This document shows positions 37,901 through 49,990 of a stretch of DNA of 64,000 nucleotides, piece by piece. The notes under the pieces were generated by a model, which made no database searches, had not been told where the DNA came from, and saw nothing but the letters and a program-made list of their open reading frames with translations. The stretch comes from Sitta carolinensis. Taxonomy: Eukaryota > Chordata > Aves > Passeriformes > Sittidae. The first letter of the stretch is position 1, and the number at the start of each line of letters is the position of its first letter. The stretch lies in assembly GCA_032173965.1 (NCBI GenBank), contig CM063290.1, forward strand, positions 10,875,501 to 10,939,500, read 5' to 3'. Made by a program: the position numbers and the translations under genes.

Positions 37901-40900
37901 AGGCTGCAGTGATTTTTTCAAGCTTATGATGGTCAGGTTGGCAGGAACACCAAAAGTCTGTGACCTTCTTCCTCTCTCAGCAGGCCCTGGCTGGTCTGTG
38001 CAGGACATTAAATGTGGCTCTGCAGAGGTCCCAGAGTCCTAATACCTGAAGATGTAGGTGAAGACTGGAAAAGGACACCTGTAAAAGCATTCTTCAGTTC
38101 TGGGACAAGCTTGACAGGAAGAAATAACAAGCAAGTAGAGAACCCATAGTAAAACAACTCTGTCCTTTTTACACTGGGAAGGTACCAAACTGCCCATCAG
38201 CTGATGCTAGATTTTCCCTAATTAGTGCTGTATCTTTTCCACACAGACTTTCCATGAGGAGAAACCATGCCTGCTAAAGGAGCCCAAGGGAGCAGTCTGG
38301 TTTTCCAGGGGAGCTGTAGCATGTTTACGTTTTGAGAAACCCTTCAATATCTGAAGCCATTCCCATCTGCAGAGAGGGCCTGCTCAGTCAGATGTCTGCC
38401 CCAAATGTAGCATTTAAGAAAAAGGAGGCTAATTCCTGCTCTCTGATGGGAGGATGGTGTGAAAGGAATTTGGACAGCTGGAGGAAATGGCAGTAAAGGA
38501 ATGAGGAATTCTCATAAATCATCTGTGATCGTTTGGATGATTCATTTTATGCTTTTGCCAACATGCTCACTCTCTGGGCCAAACATCACTGATTTTGTTG
38601 GAGTTTCCCCAATGAGGCTTGGCTGGGATAAAATGGGACCTTTTTTCTTTAACTGTGTGTCCACTTTTTCGTCACAAAAAATCACAGGAACTCATTCTTT
38701 CCTATGCTGCACCCCCAGCTTCCCAAGCACACAAACATTCCTGTGAGAATAGAATGAGCTTCTGTGCTCAAAAAAGCAATATTTGAGGTTTTCCTGTGTC
38801 CAGCCCAAAAGCTATGTCAAGGCTGGGTTTCTTTTGCCCTGAACAATGAGTAGGGTCAACACAGAAGTGGGCAGAGTTAGCCCCAAATACAAGAGAAACC
38901 AGATGCCAGCTGATGCCAGGGATGCTTCATCTCTGCAGTGGTTTGGCCACAGAGATTTCTTCTGCACTCAGCACAGAAAACCTGAAGTCTGAGACATTTC
39001 AGTGACATTCAGCACTGTGACACCCAGACAATAAACTCTTACATTTGTGAACTGCCTCAGCATGTCAGGGAGAAAGTGCTAGGAAGACACCCATGAATAC
39101 AGCCCAACCTCTTCTCCCCCAAGCCCCCAACCATCCTGGTTGTCTTATTTTTGTCCTAGCTATATTTTCTCTCCTTTATCCAAACAGCAAGGAGAGAAAA
39201 GACCAAGATATCCCTCCCTTAAACATGTTCTGAGCTGTATTTTTGTCATGTATCAGTGCTACCCATTTATTGCAAAAAAGGTTCTGCCAATTTCCAGCAC
39301 AGACTGTAAGGTCAGCAAAACACAGAGCAAAGATCAGTCCCCTGGGACAACCACTTCCCTCTGAAGGGCTGAGATAACTAACACTGCCCTGCACCAAAAT
39401 GATCTCCCACAGGGACATGTGCACGTGAGAAAACCAGACAGAAGTCTCTCCACACATGGAACATTTCAGTGGCTGTCAGGTTAAACTCTGCTACCACAGG
39501 GCAAGCAACAGGCAACTGTCTTGGTTTACTCCAGCTATGGAGCTGGTCCAAGCATTAGATGCAAGGTTAATTAGGCACCTCATCATAAGACCAGGAAACA
39601 ACATAACCTATTATATACACAGGAATTTTTTACAATACTTATCTGTTATGACAGCACTCAGAGTTTGTGCAAAGTGCTGTAAAAATCTAGAATAAAAAAC
39701 CCTCAGTACCCCTCTCTCAGGATCTCACATATAAAAACACAAAGCAGGTAGCCACGGAGAAAAATGAATTAAATAGAAACTTGTGATGCCTAAGATCATG
39801 ACAAAAAACAAACCTAGGGAAGCTCCCCCTTCCCTCATCCCATCCAGTCCCCAGTTACAGGAGAAGGGTCCCAGCCTCCTGCTGCCTCCCCTGCCCTCAG
39901 TCCCAGCCTGGCACCATGCAGATGGGAGAAGAAATGAACCCCCACTGGGAGTTACAGGGTTAGGTGGGTTTGACATTCATCCAGTAATCCAGGAAGAGGA
40001 AAAGACATCAATGTTGAGCCTGGCCAGGTTTCTTAGAGAGGCATCGGACCCCAGAGATCCACAGGACTGATGCAAGCCCAGGCAAGGTTGAAGAGCCAGG
40101 GACACTGAAGGCAAACTACAAATATATGGCTTTTTCAGGTCATGCAAGGAAGTTCTCTGTTCCTAAACTAGCTAAGAAAAATGAAGGATAATGTGAAACC
40201 CTCTGAAACCTGCTTCCTGCTCTTCCTGTGGGCTGAGTGCTCTACAGGAGATCTCCAGGGCATATTGTCCATTATTCACTCTCTTCCTCCTTCCCCCTCA
40301 GCATTGTGGTTTGCTCACACCACAGAATATGTGTTCATGTCATATGAAACAATTTCATCCTTTTTTTCTCCTCTTCAGCTTGTAGCTTCAGTGCAAATAT
40401 TTAAATGCTACTGTGAGGACACAACTTCAATTTCAGCTTTTCTCTGACTGTATTATGCTGTCTCTAAATGCTGCTCTGACATTCATTAATTTTTTCTGCA
40501 AGAAATAAATACTATTAGCTCCATGTTAGCTGTATAAAATTAATCCACACAAAATGAAAGTGAAATATAGCAACAAATTTTGGTGTGCCTACTGGGGCAT
40601 CAATGTGCTGATTTTTCAGAGTACGACATATTTGTTCTATCTAGAACACAATTTAATATCAACATCAACCATATCAGTGAGCATCTACAAGCCCCAACAC
40701 ACCAAGAAGTGCTACAAGAAAATTTTCAGACACCTGTAACTTGTCCAGTTTGAGCAAAGCAGAAAACCTCCCATTCAAAGTGGGCACTCCCTGCCAAACC
40801 TTCAGTCTTGGGCAGCGCTTTGTTTTTGCAAGAAACCAGAGGCAAGAATGCACAAAACTACATATGTGTCCCAAATCTTGGCCACAGAGAATAGGACAAT

Positions 40901-41824
40901 TATAGCTTTCCAAAACATTCCAAAACCACAGAAACGCCTGAGATGGACAGACCACATGGAAACTTTTAGCTCAGAGTACTTAACAGAGTCACAGAAGAAG
41001 GTCTGGGAGGTGCTGCCCAGAGGTGCAGGAGGGCCCCAGCCCATGCTCGGTACCTCTATGGACAACTCTGCAGCAGTCAGCAGGGCTGACCCTGCTGACA
41101 CACAGGGTCCTGCACCATGGCCAAGCTCTGGCACCTCTCCCAAGCCAGATGTCCCTGTGCTGCTGGCCCTCACTGGGACAGAGCCTTGTGGAGCATGGCT
41201 AAGCCTCATTAAAAGCAGCATGAGTAGGAGATGGCAGTGGAGGCCACATGCAGCCTCTGCATTCTCCTGCTCTGAGGCTGAACAGAAGCCCAGATGAATT
41301 ATTTTCAATATCAACAACTATTTACTGGTCTGGGAGGGACTCTGCAGGATTGTGGCACAAGCTTTGTTGTCACAGCATCCAGTCCCTGCTCCAGTGAATA
41401 ATTAAAGAGTAATTGCTGGAAAGAGAGAGAAAAACATGCTGAGTGGCAGAAGGTGGTGTGCAGCACACTGAGCTGGGGCCAAGCTCCTGGCAGGGGCTGT
41501 GTGAGGGTGGCCCTGTGCCCAGACAGTGCTCGACAGGAGATGCGCAAACAACTGCGCTGCACTGAGGCCTTGGCATGGATGTGGAGGGACTGTAGGACTG
41601 GACGTGCCATTTTCCCCTGAACTGTAAAACCACTTCTGGCCACTCTCGCTCATTTGAAACATCAAGTGTCTGAGTGCTGGGCAAATTCCAGGTTGGATAG
41701 CTTCATTATGCCTAGTTAAATGGTCATGGTGGATTTTAATTAAGCTCATAATTCTCTTTGATTGCCTGCTCTAGGCATTTGTGCAACATCACCCGACACT
41801 AATAGACAAGTATGAGATGGAATG

Positions 41825-41845
41825 TAGGGAGCTCTGAGCTCCCTA
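41825..41845. repeat. 21-bp perfect palindrome
   Basis: Two 10-bp arms, TAGGGAGCTC and GAGCTCCCTA, are separated by one T. The palindrome lies in AT-rich sequence that also carries TTTTAATTAAG at about 41737-41747, a homeodomain-like core. It could be a dimeric protein-binding site or a chance palindrome. Confidence 0.5.
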
Positions 41846-44800
41846 TGGCCATACTGTAATTTTCATTGTTATGGCACCTTTCACAGCCAGGTAAACTGTC
41901 ACTAAATCACTTGCACAGCAGATGTTTGCTATTCTGACTGCAAGCAGGTACATCTGGCAGGATGGTTAACCTTCTCCAATGAAATCTGAAGGATGATTAC
42001 TCCAGAGCAAGCTGTTAGGAATCCTGCTTGGACTGTCCTTGCTCTGGCTTGCCTAGAACTAGAGAGAAAAGACAGCAAAAATAGAAGTAGTGGGCAGGTC
42101 CGTGTTTGATTCTCAGGTCCTTTGGTGGCACTTGAGTCCAGCAAGACAGAGGTTCAGCAGTTTCCTGCACAGTCTGTGTCCTCCTTGCCCAGTGTCAGTG
42201 CTGGGCTGGTGGGTTGATCTCCCCAGTCCCTGGTTGGTTTTACTGCCTGAAACAGCCACGCTGGGTTTTCCCTGGGCAAGGGGAGCAGCTGTGTGGCACC
42301 AGACAGAAGGCATCAGGCTCACTCTGCAGAGCAAGCACAGCTCCTTCCTGATGGTCTCAGTTCCCATGGAGATCCTAAGAACATCAACACAAGGAGGGTT
42401 TGAGGTAACCCTTCCTCCTCCCCATCCTGGACAGATTACAAATAGTACAAGTGATGCCCAGCCATTGTGGGGTTCACAGCCCCACTTTTTAAAAGAAGCC
42501 TGTTCATTGCATGGTACATTTGGGGTTGTGGAAAAATTTATGAAGTGTGCTTGTACTTGACAGCTTTCCAGGAGGGCTTTGAGTTGTTTTACTTCCAAGA
42601 GTCTGCATTCACTTACAGCCCGGAATATGTGATCTCACAGTGTTTGTATTTATCCCTCTCACAAAACCATTTTTACAGCACCAGTATCTATAGGTTACTG
42701 TGAGGCACCGAGTGAAGTCACTGCTAGGTCGCCTCGGGGTGATGCCGCCTACGTGCAGCACATCAGCTTGGCTGCAGGACAGCTACAGCTGAAGCTACTT
42801 TCTGTAGCTGTGAACTGAAGCAATACAAGCAGGGCATATTAAACTGATGAAATAACACAATGTGAAGGGAAAATACACTATAGGGAAAACACTCTCCTGG
42901 CTGGGGTCAGTCATGAGCTTTTGATAATGGAAGGGGGCTTTTCCATCATCTGTTCCCTTGTTAGGAAAACGTGCAGTACCCTGAGCAACAAGCTCAGAGG
43001 GCTGTGGCTTTCATGACTCCTTTAAACAACCTCTGATGCCTCATGATTTAAAATTTCCATAGAGAGATACTTTTATATCTAGTCCAAGATTCCTCAGCTC
43101 TCCCAGGAATATTCTCCCCACTACACAGGTGACACTCTTGTAACCTATCAGTGTAACAGGAGGCTATGAATTGTCATTACACCATGCAAGAGATTTGGCT
43201 CCTGCATTGGAGGGCTCTTTTTGCCTCTGCTGAACCCCTTTTCTGAGAGAAAAAAGTAACCTCTTTTCTGGAGGAAGGGAAAACATGGCATAATAGAACA
43301 GAAGAGATGCAGCCTCTTTGCAAGTCTGAATCTCAGCCTTTGACTCTGACCCTGCAGCCTTAACTGGGTGGTTGAGAAGGAGACACAGCCTTTGTCAACT
43401 AAGTGCATGGAACATCCATGATGTGGGAGAAAAGAAGCCCATAGACACTGTGGAACTCCTGGAAATCTACACCTCAAAGGTCCTCCCGAAATGAGCTCTG
43501 CTGCACACTCAGCTGTGTGAGTCTATGGAGTGGGACTTGGACCTTGTTGCATCATAGAAATGGGATAAACACGGGCCTTTGGTAATTTGGCTCATTTGCC
43601 AATAAGATCTTTGCTCAGAACAGAAATACCAGGCTGCATATTGCCACAATGAACGGGGGTTAAGAAACACCCTCATTTTCAAACTGATCACTCCACTAAG
43701 ATGATTCCCAGTGCTCCAAATGCCCAGAGCTTTTAAGAAAAAAATGTTTCCTTTTTTTCCCCTCATTTAGGACTGTTGTTGTTGTTGGGTTTGTTCTGTT
43801 TTTTATGAGAGACTAAGTGATAACACAGCCATTTCCAGAGTTCACTGCTGCAGATTGTTTTATCCTGTGAAAAACCTAAGACCTCCTTTACTCATTAAGG
43901 CAGTCAAAATTGCTCTGCCAAATAGCTCAGAGGCATTCCAGCACCCATTGAAAGTGGTGGTAGCTTTCCCACTGACTTCAGTGGGCACAAAATATTCCCA
44001 AGACTGGAAATCCCAAATTACCTGCATCTGTTCTGCACATTTCTGAAGCCTTCCAGCTACTAACAAGACCATTGTGTTGGAAGAAAAAGTACAGCTATAC
44101 AAAAGATTAGTGAGAATGTGTGTGTCAATCTGAGTCCTGGTCTACCCCAGTTGATTGGAAAACTGCCATAAATAAATCAGGATTTGGCCTCACAAGTGTG
44201 CTGAAAATCAAGGCCAGCTTCAGCATGCTGCATGTGCAAGGAGCAGCCCTTGGCTTGGACTTCATGGGAGGGTATTATTCAATGCTATGGTTTCTATGGC
44301 TGCCCCAGGAGTTTGGATGTTTGTCCTCAGCCCCTTGGCTGGGATGGGTGCAGGGGGGAGAAGGAGGACACGGTGCCCTGTAAACTGGAACAGTGAGGGT
44401 GACTTCCCTTCTCTCCTTGGAATGGAGGCAGGGCGAGAAGGAGAGTACAGGAGTGTTAAAGTACAGGACTGTATGAGCTGTATTTTGGGAGCTGAAGGGT
44501 AGCAAGCAAGCAAGGGTCTGTATTGCAGAAGAAATTTGGGATGCAGTGAGATTGTGGGGGGCATGTGAGGAGAATGAACCACTAGTAAGGAGTTATGGCC
44601 ATCTGGTCTTTCTCTAACTCCTACCCCAGCTCCTTGTCTCATTCTGCTGCCCTCCTCCCAGCTATTCCTTTGGGGCTGGAATGCAGGGAGGAGAGCTGAA
44701 AAATGAAGCAAGAGCAGAGAAGGGACAAAGATGGCCAAGAGGAAGGTCTGAGGGTTCTGCTGGGTGCAGGCAAACCTGAGGAGACATAAAACCTGCAGGA

Positions 44801-45216
44801 GATGACTACAAGGGAGCCCTCCCTGCCCCTGGGCATGGGGATGCTTGCCCAGACTCTCAATCTGGGACAGTTTATGCTCTAAAATTTAAGATTTAAAATA
44901 TCAGCCCATGGTGGAAGGTCCTTCTGCTTCCCTTCCCATGCACTGCCCTGTCCCTCCAGAGGGCTGATGAACTGTCCAGGTGACATGCTGCTCCTCCTAA
45001 CATTCCCCTGTTCTCTGGTACCCTTTCCACTCCCAATAGAACTCAGCAGTGCCTCAGCCCTCGATTCATCCCCTCTTGGAGGAGTGAGTCCTTGCCACCT
45101 GAAAAGCATCTCCCTTTAATAGGGAAAGATAAGAAAGAAATTTAATTTGGCTGAAGTATAAGGATTAAGTTCACATAGTTGTTGCTAAAAGAGTTAAGAT
45201 GTACAAAGAGAGAAGT

Positions 45217-45407
45217 GAAGAGAAGAGAAGAGAAGAGAAGAGAAGAGAAGAGAAGAGAAGAGAAGAGAAGAGAAGAGAAGAGAAGAGAAGAGAAGAGAAG
45301 AGAAGAGAAGAGAGACGAGACGAGACGAGACGAGACGAGAAGAGAAGAGAAGAGAAGAGAAGAGAAGAGAAGAGAAGAGAAGAGAAGAGAAGAGAAGAGA
45401 AGAGAAA
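45217..45407. repeat. GAAGA/GAGAC pentanucleotide microsatellite
   Basis: About 190 bp of a 5-bp repeat. A long GAAGA block is interrupted at about 45312-45339 by several GAGAC units, followed by GAAGA again to 45407. One strand is almost entirely purine, so the tract is open in several frames on both strands and is a candidate for triplex (H-DNA) formation. The GAGAC block in the middle suggests spread of a point variant by slippage. Confidence 0.95.
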
Positions 45408-45723
45408 CAATAGCACAGGCGAGACACAGAGTGGTTCTGCCATTCCATTTTGATGTCTGAAGTTATAGCTGGCAGCCTCTTGAAAGGGACACTAAGCATT
45501 TTAGGGACAAAGTCACCTGGCTGTACTGGGAAAGCAGAAAACACACTTTGAGAACAAAGTCACGCATTTTAGTGACAAGTCCGGGCTCAAGGGGATTAGC
45601 AGGGCACAAAGCCTTCCTTCTGATCTGCCTTCAGCCTTCATTCCCTGCGAGCAGCCACCCCTGCGTTCAGGTGGGGAAGAAAGGGGCAATGGGAAGAAGG
45701 TCAGAATCAGGCGGCTCCTGGGC

Positions 45724-45815
45724 GAGCTCCTGCCTCCATCCTGGCCGAACTTGTGCCTCAATTCTGCGTGAACTCCTGTATCCATCCTGGGTGAACTCCT
45801 GTATCCATCCTCCGC
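45724..45815. repeat. 23-bp minisatellite, four copies
   Basis: Four head-to-tail 23-bp units occupy 45724-45746, 45747-45769, 45770-45792 and 45793-45815. Copies 3 and 4 share GAACTCCTGTATCCATCCT exactly; copies 1 and 2 are more diverged (GAGCTCCTGCCTCCATCCTG and GAACTTGTGCCTCAATTCTG). It sits between the pentamer tract and the CpG-rich segment that precedes the large 14/20-bp array. Confidence 0.85.
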
Positions 45816-46005
45816 ACGGTCCCTCGGCTGAGCCCGGGCAACAAACGCCGGTATCCAGCAGCACAGATGAGCGGCACACGCGGGGCTCGGTGTGGTACGG
45901 TGCTGTTTCGGGGCGCTGGGCTCCTTACAGCCGAAGGCACGGAGCCCTGCCGGGCGGGATTTGGGGCGGAATCGCGGAATCCCGGGATCGCGCCGCTCCT
46001 GCCGC

Positions 46006-46022
46006 CCGCCCGGGGGCGCAGC
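46006..46022 (+). promoter_or_regulatory. CTCF-like motif 1
   Basis: The 17-mer CCGCCCGGGGGCGCAGC matches the CTCF core pattern CCNCCAGGGGGCGC at nearly all informative positions; the usual A before the G run is C. It sits directly beside a second candidate. Binding is inferred from the motif only. Confidence 0.4.
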
Positions 46023-46023
46023 G

Positions 46024-46037
46024 CCGCCTGGCGGCCG
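46024..46037 (+). promoter_or_regulatory. CTCF-like motif 2
   Basis: CCGCCTGGCGGCCG resembles the CTCF consensus CCGCGNGGNGGCAG, with mismatches at the fifth and thirteenth bases. It starts two bases after motif 1, in the same orientation, and ends 28 bp before the tandem array. Confidence 0.3.
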
Positions 46038-46065
46038 CTCCGCGATACAGGCAGCCCCGGGCGGG

Positions 46066-46980
46066 CTGACCCCACAGTGCTGAGACTGACCCCACAGTGC
46101 TGACCCCACAGTGCTGAGACTGACCCCACAGTGCTGAGACTGACCCCACAGTGCTGACCCCACAGTGCTGAGACTGACCCCACAGTGCTGAGACTGACCC
46201 CACAGTGCTGACCCCACAGTGCTGAGACTGACCCCACAGTGCTGAGACTGACCCCACAGTGCTGACCCCACAGTGCTGAGACTGACCCCACAGTGCTGAG
46301 ACTGACCCCACAGTGCTGACCCCACAGTGCTGAGACTGACCCCACAGTGCTGAGACTGACCCCACAGTGCTGACCCCACAGTGCTGAGACTGACCCCACA
46401 GTGCTGACCCCACAGTGCTGACCCCACAGTGCTGAGACTGACCCCACAGTGCTGAGACTGACCCCACAGCGCTGAGACTGACCCCACAGTGCTGACCCCA
46501 CAGTGCTGAGACTGACCCCACAGTGCTGAGACTGACCCCACAGTGCTGACCCCACAGTGCTGAGACTGACCCCACAGTGCTGAGACTGACCCCACAGTGC
46601 TGAGACTGACCCCACAGCGCTGGAACTGACCCCACAGTGCTGAGACTGACCCCACAGTGCTGAGACTGACCCCACAGTGCTGAGACTGACCCCACAGTGC
46701 TGACCCCACAGTGCTGACCCCACAGTGCTGAGACTGACACCACAGCGCTGAGACTGACCCCACAGTGCTGAGACTGACCCCACAGTGCTGACCCCACAGT
46801 GCTGAGACTGACCCCACAGTGCTGAGACTGACCCCACAGTGCTGACCCCACAGCGCTGAGACTGACCCCACAGTGCTGAGACTGACCCCACAGTGCTGAG
46901 ACTGACCCCACAGCGCTGAGACTGACCCCACAGTGCTGAGACTGACCCCACAGTGCTGAGACTGACCCCGCAGTGCTGAG
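46066..46980. repeat. 50-copy 14/20-bp composite minisatellite
   Basis: By direct count there are 50 units sharing the 14-bp core CTGACCCCACAGTG, each either bare (short, 14 bp) or preceded by CTGAGA (long, 20 bp). The total of 910 bp requires 35 long and 15 short units. In the left half they often follow short-long-long, a 54-bp higher-order period; the right half has longer runs of long units. Variants include CAGCG for CAGTG (several copies), GGAACTG for GAGACTG (about 46622), GACACC for GACCCC (about 46738) and CCGCAG in the last unit. No stop codon arises on the minus strand in any frame, which explains overlapping minus-strand open frames of 386-510 codons. I regard these as non-genic. 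The near-identity of units suggests recent expansion. Confidence 0.95.
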
Positions 46981-49739
46981 CTGCTGGGCATCCCTGCGGG
47001 GTCCCACCGACAGGCATCCCCTGCACCTTGCCACCTCTCCAGCATTCCGCATCAGCTGTTTTCCCATCGCGTGTCTCTTCCTCATTGCCCCCTCCCTAGT
47101 TCTGAAACGCTCAAGGCATGCTCTGCTCCAGGACTGCCAGGTTTTACCATGTGGGAATGTGTAAGTGGACTGATGCTATTTATGTGCTTCTTGCCAGCTT
47201 ACTCAGGATGGAGAGTTTGCAAACCTGCAGGTGAAGCTAGTCCAACACCAGACTTGGTCCTGGGACCTGAAATCCCAGGCACTGGTCTCTGCATCAGACA
47301 AATGAGCTGATGAAAGTACCATGCTCTCCTGCTAGAAGAATGAACGGGATCATAACAGTGCATTTCACACAGACTGGTCCTGTCAGTCCTGACAAGGTCA
47401 CATATACAAGAGGTTGCAAAAACTTCTGGGTGTCTTAATGAGAGCAGTCTGCTTTGAGTTCTCAGATGAAGTGAACACTTTTTGCCTGGGTGAAGGGCAG
47501 TAATAATAACCATCTCACTTCAGATACCTACAGCGTTTTGCAGGGATTAACTAGCTAACCCCCATAACCACTCTAAGCAACTTTTGCTGAGCCATCATTG
47601 CCCTCCCTTTTATAGATCACAAGCAGTAGAATTTCTCCAAGCCCAAAATTCAGAGCCAGCAGTTCCCAAACCCTGGGTCAGTGATCAGTCTAACTGCCCT
47701 TGTTGCCATCCTCTCCAGACAGATGGATGAGCAAGGTTTATGCATACAGGCACAAGAGACAGGGTGCAAAGTACTCATCTGGCTGACAGGAGGGACCATG
47801 TTCATGATTTCTTAGATTAAAGGAACAACGCACATCCCATGAGCATTCCAGACTGAACGCTTTGCCTCAAAGAAAGCTGATGGACTGACCACCTCTAGCT
47901 CATTTTGTTTTCATGTATCAAGGAAATTTGTCAAGTTAAAAGCCTTGTAAGCTGGAGTTCCTGTTTATTTTATAATCTTGTACAACAGCCTCCTGAAATC
48001 CTACTTGACAGTGAGTCAGCCCTGGGCAGAGGTTCCTTTTTCTTCCTGGAAAGTAAACCCAGAGTCTGCTCCAATATCTCAACATTCCCACTTGTGTAGA
48101 ATTTGCCAATCTCTGCCCACAGATATCTCAGAGCAGGTCTTTCACAAAGCACAGCCAACAGAATATGAATTGCCTGTGTAAACCTCACACTAGGTTTTGT
48201 AGGATTTATGCTATTAGCAAGCAAGACCAGAAGGCCCCTCCTCAGTCATGACTGCCCCTGAGATATTTGATCTGGAGATGTTATTTGTGTTTGAGGCTTT
48301 CTCAGCCCTCATATCCTCTCCTTGCAGATGCTAATCTGACCATCCACCACCTGGATTGATGCAGAAACCCTGTGACTCTGGTTTCAAAGGTGTGTATGAC
48401 CCTCCATCACAACTGCTGCAGCCACCAAAGGAGCAGCAAGAGACACTGTCCACAGCCCTGAATGAAGCTAGGATAGGCTGCCACAGTCCCCTGCGTGCTC
48501 TGAGGAGCACTGACTGAAGAGGGACATTGGGATGATGAAATGTTACAGGCTCTGCTTTAACTGCCCCTGGACTTTGCACTGAGGGCAAATACACCTTCCT
48601 GCCTTGTCCAGGGACAGTTGCCGCAGGGTAGCATGTGCAGGTGGGTACAGGAGCCTTGCACACTGCTCAGACCATCTTCCCAGGAATTGCTGTCCCCGTG
48701 GCTTTGTGATCCTGTTCTCACCCAGCAGTGAGCAGAACAGCTGCTGTTCAGTTTGAAAATGTGATTGTCAGCAAATGGGTCACACCACATGAGGAGCCAA
48801 TGTCCCAGCAGGGATGGAAGATAAAGATTCCACCCCGCACCCTTCCTCTCCTCATAGCTAGACAATGAATATCTCATCATTGTCCTACAGATATCCTCTC
48901 AGGGGAAGATCTGGAGGAGGATAAGAAGGATCTTACAGACTGGCTCAAAGGGTTTGGAGGCAAAGCATGAGAACACACGAGTGGAGAGGCAGACAGTGGG
49001 GCAGCCAGGAGCAGCACCCCGGTGTCACAACCAAGGGCAGGAACCCGATTGAAAGGCAGCAACAGACTGTGCAAGCCCAGCATGAGCAATGTAGTCTGGT
49101 TGGAAATCCACACTGCGGGGAACAGCTCAGTGCAGGCACAGATTGGGTGAGCACCTGCAGATGGAGCTGTGAGAGCAGGTCCTGAGCAGCAGCAGCAACC
49201 CCTGCCTGCAAAGCCTAGCCCGTGGTGGGTAAGGCAGGCGGTCAAGCAGGGCTGGAGAGGGACACAGAGACTCTCACCTGGCCACAGACTGTGTCAGGAA
49301 GGTGGAGGCTCACCAGGCTGGAGAAGATTCGTGTTTAGAGGAGTTTATGGTGCTCTGCAACTGGTTTCCTAACTAGGGTGAGAAATCTCAGAGATGGGGA
49401 TCAGACAAAAGTGCCCTGCCAACAGCAGAAGCACACAAACCTTGTCAGGGCATTTACTGGGGAAAAAAGCTGAAAATGATGTTCAGCACAGTTTAAGACA
49501 GCAAGTGGGACGACCATACCATGAACCTGTAGAGCCAGCCTTCACCTTGGCAGGCTTTTCAATTAGCATAAATATTCAATATTCTCTGACCCAGAAAGAC
49601 TGACCCTGTCTCCAGGGCTGGGCTATAGGAAATCCTGCTAGACCTTACTCAGATTTCTGTCTTTTCCTGCAAGAACTCCTCTCAGAGGAAAACCCAAAAG
49701 TGTCACCTATTGTCACTCAAGACACTCTGTGACCTCATC

Positions 49740-49990
49740 CAGTTTTGTGGAAAACTGCTCCTGCGAGCCCTCCCCGCACACAGCCTCCCCTGGAGCAGCG
49801 GCCAGAGCAATGTCCGGGGGGCACAGGGGTTCCCTGCACATCTCCCTCTCGTGTCCCACGGCCCTGTCCTGTGCGTGGCCAGCTGCCCGGGCTCCGCAGG
49901 GGCCCCGGGCGGTGCCTCCCGGCAGCTCGGCTGGCCGCGCTCTCCACTCCGCAGGTGGGAGTGCGAGGAGCGAAACTCATTTCGGAGCCA
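49740..49990. other. GC-rich pocket
   Basis: About 250 bp are clearly richer in G+C and CpG than their flanks, with frames open on both strands for 80-124 codons that show no recognisable product. It could be a small orphan CpG island. Confidence 0.4.

Larger units (their letters stand above)
26741..45216. other. Intergenic region upstream of P3H2, no gene recognised
   Basis: About 18.5 kb of unique-looking DNA with scattered short frames, none resembling a known protein. A poly-T tract (31965-31987) and a 21-bp palindrome (41825-41845) are the main discrete structures. A 67-codon hydrophilic frame after a fair splice-acceptor-like sequence (32220-32420) was noted but is weak. No CpG island, tRNA or transposon is recognisable. 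Orientation relative to P3H2 places this on the side where human has CLDN1, so distal P3H2 or claudin enhancers are plausible, but I cannot show any. Confidence 0.6.
45860..46065. promoter_or_regulatory. CpG-rich segment next to the minisatellite
   Basis: About 200 bp with dense CpG (runs such as CGGGATCGCGCCGC and GCGCAGCGCCGCC) lie in otherwise CpG-poor intergenic DNA. The segment ends abruptly where the 14/20-bp tandem array begins at 46066. It holds two CTCF-like motifs (46006-46022, 46024-46037). I see no coding sequence or clear core promoter, so it could be an orphan CpG island, an insulator, or a GC-rich relic of repeat growth. Confidence 0.5.
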
